Origin: Chloropicon primus
Taxonomy: Eukaryota > Chlorophyta > Chloropicophyceae > Chloropicales > Chloropicaceae
Length of the DNA: 64,000 nucleotides
Assembly: GCA_023205875.1 (NCBI GenBank)
Contig: CP060757.1
Span: 248,001 to 312,000 of the forward strand
Direction of reading: 5' to 3'
Of the stretch, positions 37,673 to 46,707 are shown piece after piece. The notes below the pieces were generated by a model that made no database searches, was not told the DNA's origin, and saw only the letters and a list, made by a program, of their open reading frames with translations. Position 1 is the first letter of the stretch; every line of letters begins with the position of its first letter. A program made the translations under genes and the position numbers.

Positions 37673-38019
37673 TCTCTCCCCGCGTCAATCCATCCTCCTC
37701 CTCTCCCCAAAACAATCAAACACAACTGCAAGAGAACGTGAGTGAGTGAGTGAGTGAGTGGATCCTGCACTGGACACCTCCAATGCAAACCCTTTCCACA
37801 CAATCCAACCCAATCTTCCCCCCTCTCTCTCTGTCTCTCTCTGTCTCTCTCGCGCCACCTTTGGACAAAGGCACTCCAAACCGGTTACCGTTGAGGGAAA
37901 AAATTCAAAAAAAATTGTGACAGCTGAGGAGGGGAACGAAGAAAGCTGAGGCAGAGAGAAAGCTGAGGCAGAGAGAGAGAGAGCAAGACGAGAGCAAGAC
38001 GAGAGCAAGACGAGGCAAG
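37673..38019. promoter_or_regulatory. Divergent region with short tandem repeats
   Basis: Between the GT29 start (minus) and the next gene (plus). It holds a GTGA tetramer run (about 37740-37760), a TCTCTCTG tract near 37825-37850, a ~17-bp repeat (AAAGCTGAGGCAGAGAG, twice, about 37941-37975), and an 11-bp repeat (GAGCAAGACGA, about three and a half copies, 37980-38018) that abuts the ATG at 38020. The last must be in the 5' UTR. Confidence 0.5.
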
Positions 38020-38754
38020 ATGACGATGGGAACGACGTATCATAGGACTCCAATGAAGGGCGGGAAGGATTCCACAAAGAAGCCCAACTGTGCTGGAAAA
38101 AGCACGGCGAAGAGGTAAGCGTGTTGTTGTTGTTGCTGTTGTCCTTCGTCCTCGAGGAGGAGCTTCTTTCGTCTCTTGGGGGGGTTCTAACGATTTTGAA
38201 ACGACGCCGTGGTGTTTTGTTGGTTCCGTTTTGCCAGGTTGAAGAACGGGAAGGGGAAGTCCAAAGCTCTAACGAAGTCCAGTCTGGCCACTGAGCTGTT
38301 CAAGTCTCCCACGGCGACTCCGGTGAAGACGCCCAAGCGGGAGGGAGCGGGCGGCAGGAGGTCGAAATCGACCGAAAAGGCGAGAAAGGCGATCGACTTC
38401 ATGGAATATTTGGAGGAGGGAATGATTTTGAGTCCAAAGCAAAAACAAGTCGTCTTCGCTTCCAACAAGGTCACAGAGCTGAGAACGAAGAAGCAGACAA
38501 AGTCAGCCAGGCGCAAGTCGCTCAAGAGATCCAAGTTCTCCGGCACGCCAAAGAAGAGGGCGACGACCAGCAGGCTGAACATGGCGCCGAGGACGCCGGC
38601 CAAGGAGCCCAAGCCACAGGAGCCACTGAAGAGCTCGAGGAAGGACCAGGCCGAGAACCAGCCGCAAGGCCTCCTGAGGCTCTTTGCAATCATCACCCCT
38701 GTGATTACCCTCGCCCTCGCAGGAACGAGGAAGCTCGCCTTGAGGGGCGCCTGA
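38020..38754 (+). CDS. Basic Ser/Thr-rich protein with C-terminal hydrophobic helix
   Basis: Two exons (38020-38114, 38238-38754), joined in phase 2 across a 123-bp GTAAGC..CCAG intron, give 203 residues. I do not recognise a family. Most of the chain is Lys/Arg/Ser/Thr-rich with many SP/TP sites (FKSPTATPVKTPKR, SGTPKKR, MAPRTPAKEP). One more conserved-looking block is ARKAIDFMEYLEEGMILSPK. Near the C-terminus is a single hydrophobic segment (LFAIITPVITLALAGTRKLA), so it could be a tail-anchored protein facing chromatin or cytosol. The nuclear envelope is a reasonable guess from the basic, phosphosite-rich body, but this is inference. Confidence 0.6.
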
Positions 38755-38849
38755 AGCACAAGTTTTCCGTCATGTCGTGGGACAACACGAATCTCCAGGA
38801 GATTGTAAAACAAGATATCGATAAATACATTAATGTCAAGAAGACTGAA

Positions 38850-39941
38850 TCATTTGAACTTGACCGTGAGTTTGTGAGACTGGCTGTACTTGGCGACAAA
38901 GTTCAGTCCCTCCAAAGGAACGCCGCTCAGCGGAACGACGTAGTCACTCAAGTTTGGGCCCGAAAAGACCAGAGCTGATGCTGCGGTATCAAGGTGAACC
39001 TCGACATTTTTGACGTCCACGCCGGGAGTCAGCTCCGCGACGACTTTCGTCGGCACACCCTTCTTCGCCTTCAACTCGTGGCTCAAGATAAGTGCGCCAC
39101 CACTCTCGGTCTTCGCCGGGCGCTCCCTCGTCGTCGTTGAGACTTCTTCGATGAGCGGCTTCCCCCGGGCCCTCTCCTTTCCTGCGGCAGGCGCAGGGCT
39201 CGCCTTTCCACCACCCATCTCGGCAATCTGACTCAAGACACTCTCCGGCAGATCGCTGGCCGACGTGCCCTGGGCAGCTTCCCGGTTCCTGAAGCTTTTG
39301 TTCTTCAGCACAAGCACCCTCGTCTCCTTCTCGAGGGTCAAGCCTAAGGAGTCCCCGGTCCACCTCGTCAGACCGTCCACGAAGGCGTCCAGGTTCGTGC
39401 CCCCCGGGCTTGCGGTGCCTGCCCCACCCCCGGGGCACTCGCTGGACAAGACGCTCAGGTGCTTGAGAACGAGGGAAGGGGCCCGGACGTCCACAACTTT
39501 GTAGCCGCCATCCGCGCGAGGCAGACCCTGCACGTACCTCTCCTGTCGCACCTTTCTCTTGACCTCGAGCAGTTTGTCGAGCCTCTTCATTAGGTTGACC
39601 CAGGTTTCCTCCCCCTCCCCCCTCCTTGACTCAGCTGTCTGCCCCTCGAACACCAGAAGAGCGGCAGGTTTCCCGCCGCTCTTGCCCAAGACAATGATCA
39701 CGGGGTGCTCCTCGCTCGAGCTCATCTGACCTCGCGCCCCGCTCTCGGCCGACGCGGGGTTCTCCGTCACGCCCACGCCCGCGGCATCCGCCTGCTTCTT
39801 CAGAAAGTTCTGATACTCCTTTGGATCTTTTTCGGCCAGCTCGTCCAGGAACTTCCAGAGACGCTCGGCGTGGCCCTTGAGGTTCTCCTTCCCGCCATCC
39901 TTCCCACCAAGCTGGCTCAAGAGCTTCGTGATGTCGTCCAT
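38850..39941 (-). CDS. PIH1 domain protein (PIH1D2-like)
   Basis: Single exon, 363 residues from ATG 39941. The N-terminus has the PIH1 hallmark LWKFLDELAEKDPKEYQNFL. The middle (GYKVVDVRAPSLVLKHLSVL, then LDAFVDGLTRWTGDSLGL) fits the PIH1-N fold. PLIEEVS leads to a C-terminal CS/p23-like beta domain (KVVAELTPGVDVKNVEVHLD, YVVPLSGVPLEGLNFVAKYS). PIH proteins are HSP90/R2TP co-chaperones; several (PIH1D2, PIH1D3, Kintoun/PF13) preassemble axonemal dynein arms. That would fit a flagellate organism, though a general snoRNP/PIKK assembly role (PIH1D1) is also possible. The previous gene on the same strand stops only 41 bp upstream of this ATG. Confidence 0.75.
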   Translation of the reverse strand: MDDITKLLSQLGGKDGGKENLKGHAERLWKFLDELAEKDPKEYQNFLKKQADAAGVGVTENPASAESGARGQMSSSEEHPVIIVLGKSGGKPAALLVFEGQTAESRRGEGEETWVNLMKRLDKLLEVKRKVRQERYVQGLPRADGGYKVVDVRAPSLVLKHLSVLSSECPGGGAGTASPGGTNLDAFVDGLTRWTGDSLGLTLEKETRVLVLKNKSFRNREAAQGTSASDLPESVLSQIAEMGGGKASPAPAAGKERARGKPLIEEVSTTTRERPAKTESGGALILSHELKAKKGVPTKVVAELTPGVDVKNVEVHLDTAASALVFSGPNLSDYVVPLSGVPLEGLNFVAKYSQSHKLTVKFK

Positions 39942-39982
39942 CGGTGCCCTCAGTCCTTGGATTGGATTGGGGTCCCCAAGCC

Positions 39983-40583
39983 TCACTCTCCTTTCGTGGT
40001 GGTGTCACTCCCTGGCGTCTTTATGAACTCCAGAAAAGCCTCCCTCTTCGCCTCCTGCTCGACGATCTTCTCCGCTTCGATCTGCGTCACCTTTTCATAA
40101 AACCCCGTCTTGATCATGAAAAACTCGATACCGGCTCCAAACTATCGACGACGAAACGCAAAGAGTCAGACAAAACCAATCCATGAACGAGAGACGAGGG
40201 CGGAAAAAAAACACCAGATCCAGTCCATTCGCGGAAAAGAGAGACTCGGGCGTGTCACGAGAAACTCGCGTGTCCAGCGACGACCTCAAGGACTAAACGC
40301 CACGCCCACCGTCATCTACTCCTTCGCATCCCATCCGTACGCATCCATCCATCCATCCAACCAACCAACCCATGGATGGGATCGATCTTTTGCTTTGGAG
40401 GAGAACGCTGTCCCTGACGCTGACGCGACGTTCGTCAAGGTGGGAGGAGGAGAAGAAAGTGGAAAGACACGAGGATGGTCTCGCCGCGTTCTGTTCGGTT
40501 CGTTCACTCACCGCGAAGCAGAACGGCACCAGCTTGGCGTAGAACTTGTAGTCGCGAAGGCTGAGCTCCTTCACCCCACGCAT
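39983..40583 (-). CDS. UQCC5/SMIM4-like small mitochondrial membrane protein
   Basis: Two exons (40583-40512 and 40141-39983) in phase 0 with a 370-bp GTGAGT..ATAG intron give 76 residues; it is too short to show as one long frame. The core FYAKLVPFCFAFGAGIEFF, then MIKTGFYEKV, follows human SMIM4/UQCC5 (YRFLPFFFVLGGTMEWIMIK and on) in order, spacing and the FxxxG..E..MIK pattern. A charged helix follows (IEAEKIVEQEAKREAFLEFI). UQCC5 is an inner-membrane assembly factor for cytochrome b of complex III. The intron holds a CATC tetramer tract (about 40337-40369). The stop lies 41 bp before the PIH1 start on the same strand. Confidence 0.55.
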
Positions 40584-40832
40584 CGCTCGCCCGATCGATC
40601 GTGGATTCTGCGGAGCTGAAAAAAAGGTTTCAGCTCCTCGTAACTGACGTCGACGAGAGGTGAAGTGAGGGTGTGAGTGAGGTTGCGCCAAGGGGAGAGA
40701 TTGGGAGGGAGAGTGGGGCGGTTCGAAAGCGCTTGTCGAGGACTTTCCGGCAATACCGAACTCGGCCAGGTTTGCTTCTTCCTTCGAGAGGGAGACTTGC
40801 TTTTGCAGTGTCATTAGAGTGATTTGAGTTCG

Positions 40833-41738
40833 ATGGCGGACAAGAAGGGTTTGCTGATGATGGAAGCACCGCAGCAGCAAGAGGCCGTGGTGGGTCAGGA
40901 GTACGCGTACGGGTCCGCACAGGTTGCCGTGGATCCGCCCCCGAGCGCCGCACAGTTTTGCTGTCCGAGTCCGCTGTCTTGCTTCCTCAGCCTGTGCTGC
41001 CCCTTTGCGTGGCTGGGGTCGTGCCGCGTCGTGTCGGAGAAAGAGGGGGCTCTCTTGCTCACTTGGGGAAAGTACACCTCCGTCGTGAAGGAGCCCGGCA
41101 TCTACATCCTTAATCCCTGCGGAACGACGTTGTCGAAAGTCTCCACCAAGCAGCAGACCACCGACCTGCCCAACGTGAAACTTTTGGATCTGAAGGGCAA
41201 CCCGGTGGTGGTCTCCGGAGTCGTCTTTTGGTCGATCGTGGGCGTGAAAGCTTCGGTACTCAACGTCGAGAACGTGTACCGCTACGTTAACACCACGGCG
41301 ATGGCCACGCTGAAACAAGTCGTGTCCAAGTACCCATACGAAGCGGACGAGGAGGGCGATGCTCCCTCCGGAGGGCGCAGCACGAGGCACGGGCTTTCTC
41401 TCAAGACAGAGGCGGCCCAAGTCTCGAAGGAGCTGAAGGACGTGCTGCAGGACCGGCTCGCTCACGCCGGAGTCAAGGTCCTTGCCTTCAACCTGACTGA
41501 CTTGTCCTACGCGCCGGAGATCGCCCAAGCGATGCTGGTCAGGCAGCAGGCCGAAGCGATGGTGAAGGCTAGGCGTTTGATCGTGAAGGGGGCCGTCGAC
41601 ATCTCCGAGGATGCAGTGACGCAGCTGGACAACAAAGGCGTGAAGATGAGCGAGGCCGAGAAAACGAAAGTGGTCACGAACTTGCTCACCGTCATCTGCG
41701 GAGACCAGAAGGCCACGCCCACGCTCTCCATTGGGTAG
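40833..41738 (+). CDS. SPFH/band-7 (prohibitin-like) protein, paralogue 1
   Basis: Single exon, 301 residues from ATG 40833. After ~45 hydrophilic residues there is a Cys-rich hydrophobic segment (CCPSPLSCFLSLCCPFAWLG), a likely membrane-dipping and palmitoylated anchor. The SPFH domain follows: EKEGALLLTWGKYTSVVKEP, GIYILNPCG, NVKLLDLKGNPVVVSGVVFW, then a helical part with HAGVKVLAFNLTDLSYAPEI and MLVRQQAEAMVKARRLIVKG. SPFH proteins form oligomeric rings or cages in membrane microdomains. Two paralogues lie at 46708-47665 and 48200-49216; this is closest to the former. It lacks the intron found in that copy. Sub-family (stomatin, prohibitin, flotillin) is not clear. Confidence 0.85.
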   Translation: MADKKGLLMMEAPQQQEAVVGQEYAYGSAQVAVDPPPSAAQFCCPSPLSCFLSLCCPFAWLGSCRVVSEKEGALLLTWGKYTSVVKEPGIYILNPCGTTLSKVSTKQQTTDLPNVKLLDLKGNPVVVSGVVFWSIVGVKASVLNVENVYRYVNTTAMATLKQVVSKYPYEADEEGDAPSGGRSTRHGLSLKTEAAQVSKELKDVLQDRLAHAGVKVLAFNLTDLSYAPEIAQAMLVRQQAEAMVKARRLIVKGAVDISEDAVTQLDNKGVKMSEAEKTKVVTNLLTVICGDQKATPTLSIG

Positions 41739-41796
41739 ATCGAGCAAACGCCAAGGACCTCCTTTCTGTTTCTGTTTTTGATACTTGTAGTACAAC

Positions 41797-42699
41797 TTAC
41801 TTAAACTCGTACGTCTTGACCGTCCCGTCGTAGTCCACCGCGTTCCCTTTGTTTTGAACAGTGATGAAGGCAGAGAGAGCGGCGGTGGGCCGCGGCGGCC
41901 ACCTCCCCTGGACCCTGGCGATGGCAAAACGCTTCGAGTACAACCCCGAGTCCTTGTCAGAGTTCTGCAAAGAGTTCCAGGCCTCCTCGGCGGCCCCCTT
42001 GTTCCCAGTCGCCCACAGAGCAGCAACCTCCGCGGCTTTCATGTCAAGGAAGCTCGGGTCTTTCCGCAGGAGGCCCCTGATCTCGGCCAGGCTCTCCTCA
42101 TCGCTCGAGCACTGGAGCAGGCCGAGCGCGTGGTTGGCCTCAGCGATCTCTGTCATGTCGCTGTCGGCCGCCGCTTCCCCAGCAGCGGCGGCCTGTTTGT
42201 AAGCAACGAGAGCCCCGTCCCAATCCCCGCAGGCGCCAAGTGCATTCCCCCAGTTGTTGAGCAAGTACCCGTCTGCCTTTTCTGGTCCGCCCTCGAGCTC
42301 CACTGACCTCGCCAAGTCAGTGGATGCCTCTCTGAACTTCCCCCTTTGCAATCTGAAGGTCCCACGGTTGCTCCACGAGGCAGACGTATCCGGGGAGAAC
42401 TCGATGATTTTCGACCAAGCTTCGTCCGCAGGGTCGAACTCCCCATCCGAGAGCTTCATCGCTTCCGCGAACAGCTTGTTCAGCTCCTCGAGGTCGTCCT
42501 CCTTGTACGTTGCCGCTGCCCTTGCCCTTCGGCTCGAGCCTGCTCCTCCAAAGAGCATCGTCGCTGCAGTGAACAAGCACAGGGACGAAGTTCTCACGAT
42601 AGCTTCCCTCCTGCTGGCCAATGCCGCGCACGGGCACGCCCTACCTTGCCTTGGGACCCTTCCCATCCAAAGAGGTGCACTCCCAGCCCTCGTTCTCAT
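41797..42699 (-). CDS. TPR protein, probably of the thylakoid lumen
   Basis: Single exon, 300 residues from ATG 42699. The first ~64 residues look bipartite: a basic transit part, then a twin-Arg (SRREAI) followed by a hydrophobic stretch (SLCLFTAATMLFGG) and an Ala-x-Ala type site (RARAAAT). This is what a Tat-pathway lumen precursor looks like, and a TatA/Tha4 gene lies at 54621-55233. The mature part has TPR-like helices (EAWSKIIEFSPDTSASWSNR, GTFRLQRGKFREASTDLARS, NNWGNALGACGDWDGALVAY) and ends in a conserved-looking QNKGNAVDYDGTVKTYEFK. Plant plastid TPR proteins of similar size exist. A photosystem assembly or storage role cannot be told from sequence. Confidence 0.7.
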   Translation of the reverse strand: MRTRAGSAPLWMGRVPRQGRACPCAALASRREAIVRTSSLCLFTAATMLFGGAGSSRRARAAATYKEDDLEELNKLFAEAMKLSDGEFDPADEAWSKIIEFSPDTSASWSNRGTFRLQRGKFREASTDLARSVELEGGPEKADGYLLNNWGNALGACGDWDGALVAYKQAAAAGEAAADSDMTEIAEANHALGLLQCSSDEESLAEIRGLLRKDPSFLDMKAAEVAALWATGNKGAAEEAWNSLQNSDKDSGLYSKRFAIARVQGRWPPRPTAALSAFITVQNKGNAVDYDGTVKTYEFK

Positions 42700-43168
42700 C
42701 TTCTAGGAAAGCAGAACCCAACACAGTCAGAGACTCCGGTTACGGAATGAGGCAACCAAGGTATCAAACGAAAGATCACGAGATGTACGTACTTTCTCAA
42801 GGACAACCTCTTGTGTTCCCTTCGCCCCCCTCCTCACCAAACCTCGCAAAGGAGACGGAGACTCCATCGCCATCGAGAGCCTCTATCTCTATCCCACCAA
42901 TTAACGAGCGAGCACGAGCAGAGCAGAGAGGGAGGAGAGAGAGGGAGAGAGAGGAGCGGACGAAGGAGGGACCGGAGGGAGGGGAAGAGGAAGGGGGGAA
43001 CAGAGGGAAGCGTCTTGCCTTGCTCTTTCGAAAGAGCCCTCGCTCGAGAGAAACGGCGCTCTGGTGAGGCACTGACGGACGGGGAGGAGGGAGAGAGAGA
43101 GGAAGGAGGGAGAGAGAGAGAGAGGGAGAGGGAGAGAGTTAGGCCACCAAACCTCTGGCAAAGGAGAG
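42700..43168. promoter_or_regulatory. Divergent region with GA microsatellites and the 47-bp element
   Basis: Between the lumen TPR gene (minus) and the SDR gene (plus). It holds GA/GGA-rich sequence at about 42915-42985 and 43083-43138, and copy 2 of the 47-bp element at 43023-43069. No coding sequence is supported. Confidence 0.45.
43023..43069 (+). promoter_or_regulatory. Copy 2 of a 47-bp dispersed upstream element
   Basis: 41 of 47 bases match 9321-9367. This copy starts with a perfect 14-bp palindrome (CTCTTTCGAAAGAG) that could form a hairpin in RNA. It ends 100 bp before the SDR ATG at 43169. A shorter match to its 3' part (GAAACGACGCCGTGGTG, 16/17 to copy 1) lies at 38198-38214 in the intron of the 38020 gene. 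Confidence 0.5.
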
Positions 43169-44125
43169 ATGGCGACGGTTGGTTCTTCTTGTCCGTGTTC
43201 TGTCGCTCTGATGGCGACAGCTGGTTTGCTTTACGCTGGCTACCGATACCTTCGGTCCAAGGCAACGGACTGGACGTACTATGATGGCAAAGTAGTGTGG
43301 GTCACCGGAGCTAGCTCGGGGATCGGCAAAGAGCTCTGTCTGCAACTTGTGAAGCGCAGCGAGGTGAAGTTGGTGTTGAGTTCTCGGTCAGAAGCCACGC
43401 TGAATGGCGTCAAGGCGGAGCTCGTGGAGGCTGGGGCGAAGGACGGGAACATCGCGGTCGTCCCGCTTGATTTGGGAGAGCTCGAGACTCTGGTGGAAGC
43501 CGTGGAGAAAGTCTTCGATTGTTTTGGCCACATCGATCTGCTCATCAACAACGCAGGAATCTCGCAGAGGTCCTTGGCAAGGATGACGTCTTTCGATGTG
43601 TACCGCCGCCTCATCAAGATAGACTTCGAGGGCCAGGTCCTCCTGACGCAGACCTACATCAAGAAGCTGGTGGAAAGCGGAAGGAGTGCCCACATCACGT
43701 TCATCTCCTCTGTGGCGGGGAGGATTCCTGTCCCGTTTCGATCGGGGTATTGCGCCGCAAAGGCGGCATTGAACTCGTATGCGGCCACAATAAGGATAGA
43801 GCTGGAGTTGGAGGGGCACCCGATCGCTGTCACAGTTGTGAGCCCCGGGGGGGTGAAGACAGCTGTGTCCAAGAACGCTTTGAACAAGGACGGCAAGCCT
43901 TTCGGCGAGGCCGACGCGGTCACGGCCGAAGGCATGAACGTGGCAGAATGCTGCTCGCAGATGATATGCGCGATCTCAAACAAGGTGGACGACTTCATCG
44001 TGTGCTCGAGCTTGGAGCGTTTCGCTTGCACATTGTTCACCCACCTTCCTCTCAAGCTCGCGACCAGAGTAATTTTGCCCAAGTACAAGAGATATCTCTC
44101 CGAAACGCTTGCGCGAGTCAAGTAA
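43169..44125 (+). CDS. Short-chain dehydrogenase/reductase (DHRS7-like), membrane-anchored
   Basis: Single exon, 318 residues from ATG 43169. An N-terminal hydrophobic anchor (~10-27, CSVALMATAGLLYAGY) precedes a classical SDR fold: NAD(P)-binding TGASSGIG (46-53), NNAG after HIDLLI, catalytic Ser in ISSVAG, and YCAAK (Y-x3-K). PGGVKT follows, as in cofactor-stabilising loops. The arrangement and WVTGASSGIGKEL start resemble the DHRS7 group of ER-bound reductases, which act on lipids, steroids or retinoids. The real substrate is unknown. Its stop lies 29 bp from the stop of the convergent ATG7 gene, so the 3' ends must overlap. Confidence 0.87.
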   Translation: MATVGSSCPCSVALMATAGLLYAGYRYLRSKATDWTYYDGKVVWVTGASSGIGKELCLQLVKRSEVKLVLSSRSEATLNGVKAELVEAGAKDGNIAVVPLDLGELETLVEAVEKVFDCFGHIDLLINNAGISQRSLARMTSFDVYRRLIKIDFEGQVLLTQTYIKKLVESGRSAHITFISSVAGRIPVPFRSGYCAAKAALNSYAATIRIELELEGHPIAVTVVSPGGVKTAVSKNALNKDGKPFGEADAVTAEGMNVAECCSQMICAISNKVDDFIVCSSLERFACTLFTHLPLKLATRVILPKYKRYLSETLARVK

Positions 44126-44154
44126 AATTACACTTATGGTTATACAGCTAATAA

Positions 44155-46099
44155 TCATAGGATCTGGAAGTCGTCGTCGTCGTCACCGCCACCGCCACCG
44201 TCACCAAAGGTGTCGTCCTCATCGCTCTCAATCTCCATTCCCTCGAGCGCTTCCTGGGCTTTCCGCTTCAGCTCCGTGAGGCCTGTCAGCTCTTCCAGGT
44301 ACTCGGGTTCATTGAAAACCCTCGTCAGGAACGCCTCCCTCCCCTTTTCATCCGCGTAAGAGGCCAGTACCCTTTCCGAGCAGCCAACACAGTTCCCAAA
44401 GGCGGGGCTGCTTAATTTCAACTGCTCGAAGGAGTCCAGGAAGCCCCTTATGGAGTGAGGAACGCCTCCCAGGATGCTCTCATCCTCGTCAGAGGCCGCA
44501 CCTTTCATGGGGTGCTGAAGGATGGACGAGACCAGCTCCACCGCCAGGGCACTGGCAATGGATGCCAAGCCTGGCCGAACGACGGTGCATTGCTGGTCCA
44601 AGGTTCTATTTTTGGTCGAATTCAGGGGAGCAGCCACGTCGTTGCAAAAGTAGCACCCAAGCCTTTTCTCGCCCTGCGCCAAGCAACCATGCCTCATCAC
44701 AAGAAAGGTGTCGAAACCTAAGGCAACGGACACGGCAAGCTTGCCGTGAGCCAGGCTAAGCAACGTCGGCAACCATCTGCTCTCCCTGGTGTCCGTAAGG
44801 AGGAACACGATGTCGTGGTCTTTGACCAGAGCATCGAGTGACGAGACCGTCTCCATGGTTTGCCTGTGCAGCTTGCTGCCTTCTTTCACGGGATGCCCCG
44901 GCATGGGGATGGTCAGCTGAACTCCGGAGGAGTCCGCATCGGGGAAGATCTTCTTCAGCGCATCGGCGGCAGCCTGAGCTTTGGGCTTGCCTCCCTCCAG
45001 GCAGTCCGTGAACTCAAAGAGGGACTGCCTCACAGGGTTCGAGAAGGCAACCTTCCCGGAGTCAACGAAGGTTATCTTCCTGCATCCCCAGCCTTGGAGA
45101 ATTCTGGAGACCGCGCATCCGAGGGTCCCCGCCCCGAGGAGGAGACACTTGCTCTTAGAGAGTCGGTCGACTTGGAGCTCCGGTAGAGCCCTCCACCTCA
45201 TCAGCTTCAGGTTCAGGTCCATCGCTGCAGAGGCCCTCTGCTTCGGATCTAGAGTGGAAGCAAGGTTGACGCTCCTTGGCCCGAGGCCGCCCTTCGCATT
45301 GTGTTCCCAACCAACCGCGGCGATCGTTTTCCCCTTGTCCTCCCCACTCTCTGGTGGGACGTCAACAGTGTGCAAGACGCTGCTTGTCGTGCTGAACCTG
45401 CCGAGCTTCTCCTCCTTCAAGCACAGAACTCTAACAGTCTTGGCACCCCAAAGCGAGGATGCCACGAACCAAAGGAAGTTCCGCAGAGGCCAGCCCGGAC
45501 TCCCCGTGGCGTCGGAGGGATCCACGAAAGCTACAATGACCTCTTCCTTCTTCTCGCACCGATCATACTCGCCGATGCCTCTGCACCGGAAAGGAGTGTC
45601 TCCACCCCCGCCTTCCACAATCCAAAACGGAGTTCTCCCCTTGGTCCCCTTGTAGTACTCGTAGCAGGCAGTGCACACGTCTTGGCCGGCCCCTTCCTCG
45701 ACCGTTTTGGAAATCATGGGCGAGGCTGCCTTCACCGCTGGCACGCACACCCAGTAGTAGAAGGTGTATTGCTTGAGGTCCGCGAAGCAAACGACCACAA
45801 ACCTGTTGAGCTTGGACGAAGCCTCCACCCATGCACCAGAGCCCACGTCCTCGTCGATCCTTTCGATGCATGACAAGCCTGCCTTCTTCCTTTCAAACGT
45901 TTTCATGCTCTCGAGAGTGTTCAAAAGCACAACCTCCCCTTCCATCCTTATTTGGTTCTGCCAAAGCCAGTGCGTCCGTGCCACGCGACAAAAAGAAAAG
46001 TCAAAGCAGGACCAGCAGCAGCAGCAGACGGCGAAGACAAAGGTCAGCGAGGCCTCCAAGCCACCAGCATTCCATTCCATCTGGCAAAGAAGAAGATTT

Positions 46100-46147
<48 letters not shown>

Positions 46148-46401
46148 CTCTCTCTGTGGACCTTTGCTGTTGCACGCTACGCTAAGCGTTTACTCACCTC
46201 ATACGTCGTCTCGAGGTCGAAGGAAGCGGAGGTCAGGATGAGCGGAGAAGCAAAGTTATTCGCACTTGCTCTGTAATGGCCAACAACAGGTATGGGGTCC
46301 TCCGAGAGTTTGTACTCATTCAGTTTCAACTCGGCGAGCCTCGCCCAGAACGAGACGTCCGGAGCGGAAGCGAGCTCCAAAAAACGGAGGGACTCCGTCA
46401 T
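44155..46401 (-). CDS. ATG7: Autophagy E1-like enzyme ATG7
   Basis: Two exons (46401-46198 and 45957-44155), phase 0, give 668 residues. Exon 1 carries VSFWARLAELKLNEYKLSED, the conserved start of the ATG7 N-terminal domain. Exon 2 has NTLESMKTFE, FADLKQYTFYYWVCVPA, PGWPLRNFL and AVGWEHNAKGGLGPRSVNL. The E1 domain shows KCLLLGAGTLGCAVSRIL, IPMPGHPVKEGSKL, DTRESRWLPTLL, LGFDTFLVMRHG and the catalytic cysteine in RTLDQQCTVVRPG (~524). The C-terminus is acidic (SDEDDTFGDG and an Asp run), as in ATG7s that bind ATG8. The enzyme activates ATG8 and ATG12 for autophagosome growth. Another acceptor at ~46081 would add ~41 Cys-rich residues; the downstream one aligns better. The intron contains a (TC)n run. 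Confidence 0.94.
46103..46143. repeat. (TC)n microsatellite in the ATG7 intron
   Basis: About 20 uninterrupted TC units, followed by TTTTTCTCTCTCTG. On the ATG7 coding strand it is a purine (GA) run between the donor at 46197 and the acceptor at 45958. It is the longest simple repeat in the window. Confidence 0.9.
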
Positions 46402-46707
46402 GGCCAAAGCTCGTCACAACTCGACCTCCCGACGTCACCGTCCTCGTCCTCGTCCCCGTCCTCGTCAAGCGAAGCGGTTCCTCGTTCAAGCCAAAAGCAA
46501 AAATGAAGAATGAGCCAGGATGAAAGGAACTGAGGTTGTGGGCGATGAGGATGATCATGATCATGATCATGGGCAATGGGGGCAGGGGCTGAGGGTTTCG
46601 TGTTCCCTCTCTGCTTCTGAGGTAATCTTTTTCTCCATGTAAGAAAAGCAAAAAGTTTTTAGACTCCAACAACCCCATCAACTTCATCATCTCAATCATA
46701 CAGGTTC
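46402..46707. other. Intergenic region between ATG7 and SPFH paralogue 2
   Basis: Upstream of ATG7 and downstream of the SPFH gene, both on minus. It contains a CGTCCTCGTC-type repeat at about 46438-46470 and a self-complementary ATGATC hexamer repeat (about 46549-46569). No coding sequence is supported. Confidence 0.45.

Noticed and set aside
40293-42026. A 577-codon minus-strand frame across SPFH paralogue 1
   Set aside because: Most of it is antisense to the SPFH gene. Only 40512-40583 is coding, as exon 1 of the UQCC5-like gene.
46081-46102. Alternative ATG7 acceptor giving a Cys-rich insert
   Set aside because: It adds CCCCWSCFDF-type residues that have no counterpart in ATG7. The acceptor at 45958 gives the expected spacing to NTLESMK.
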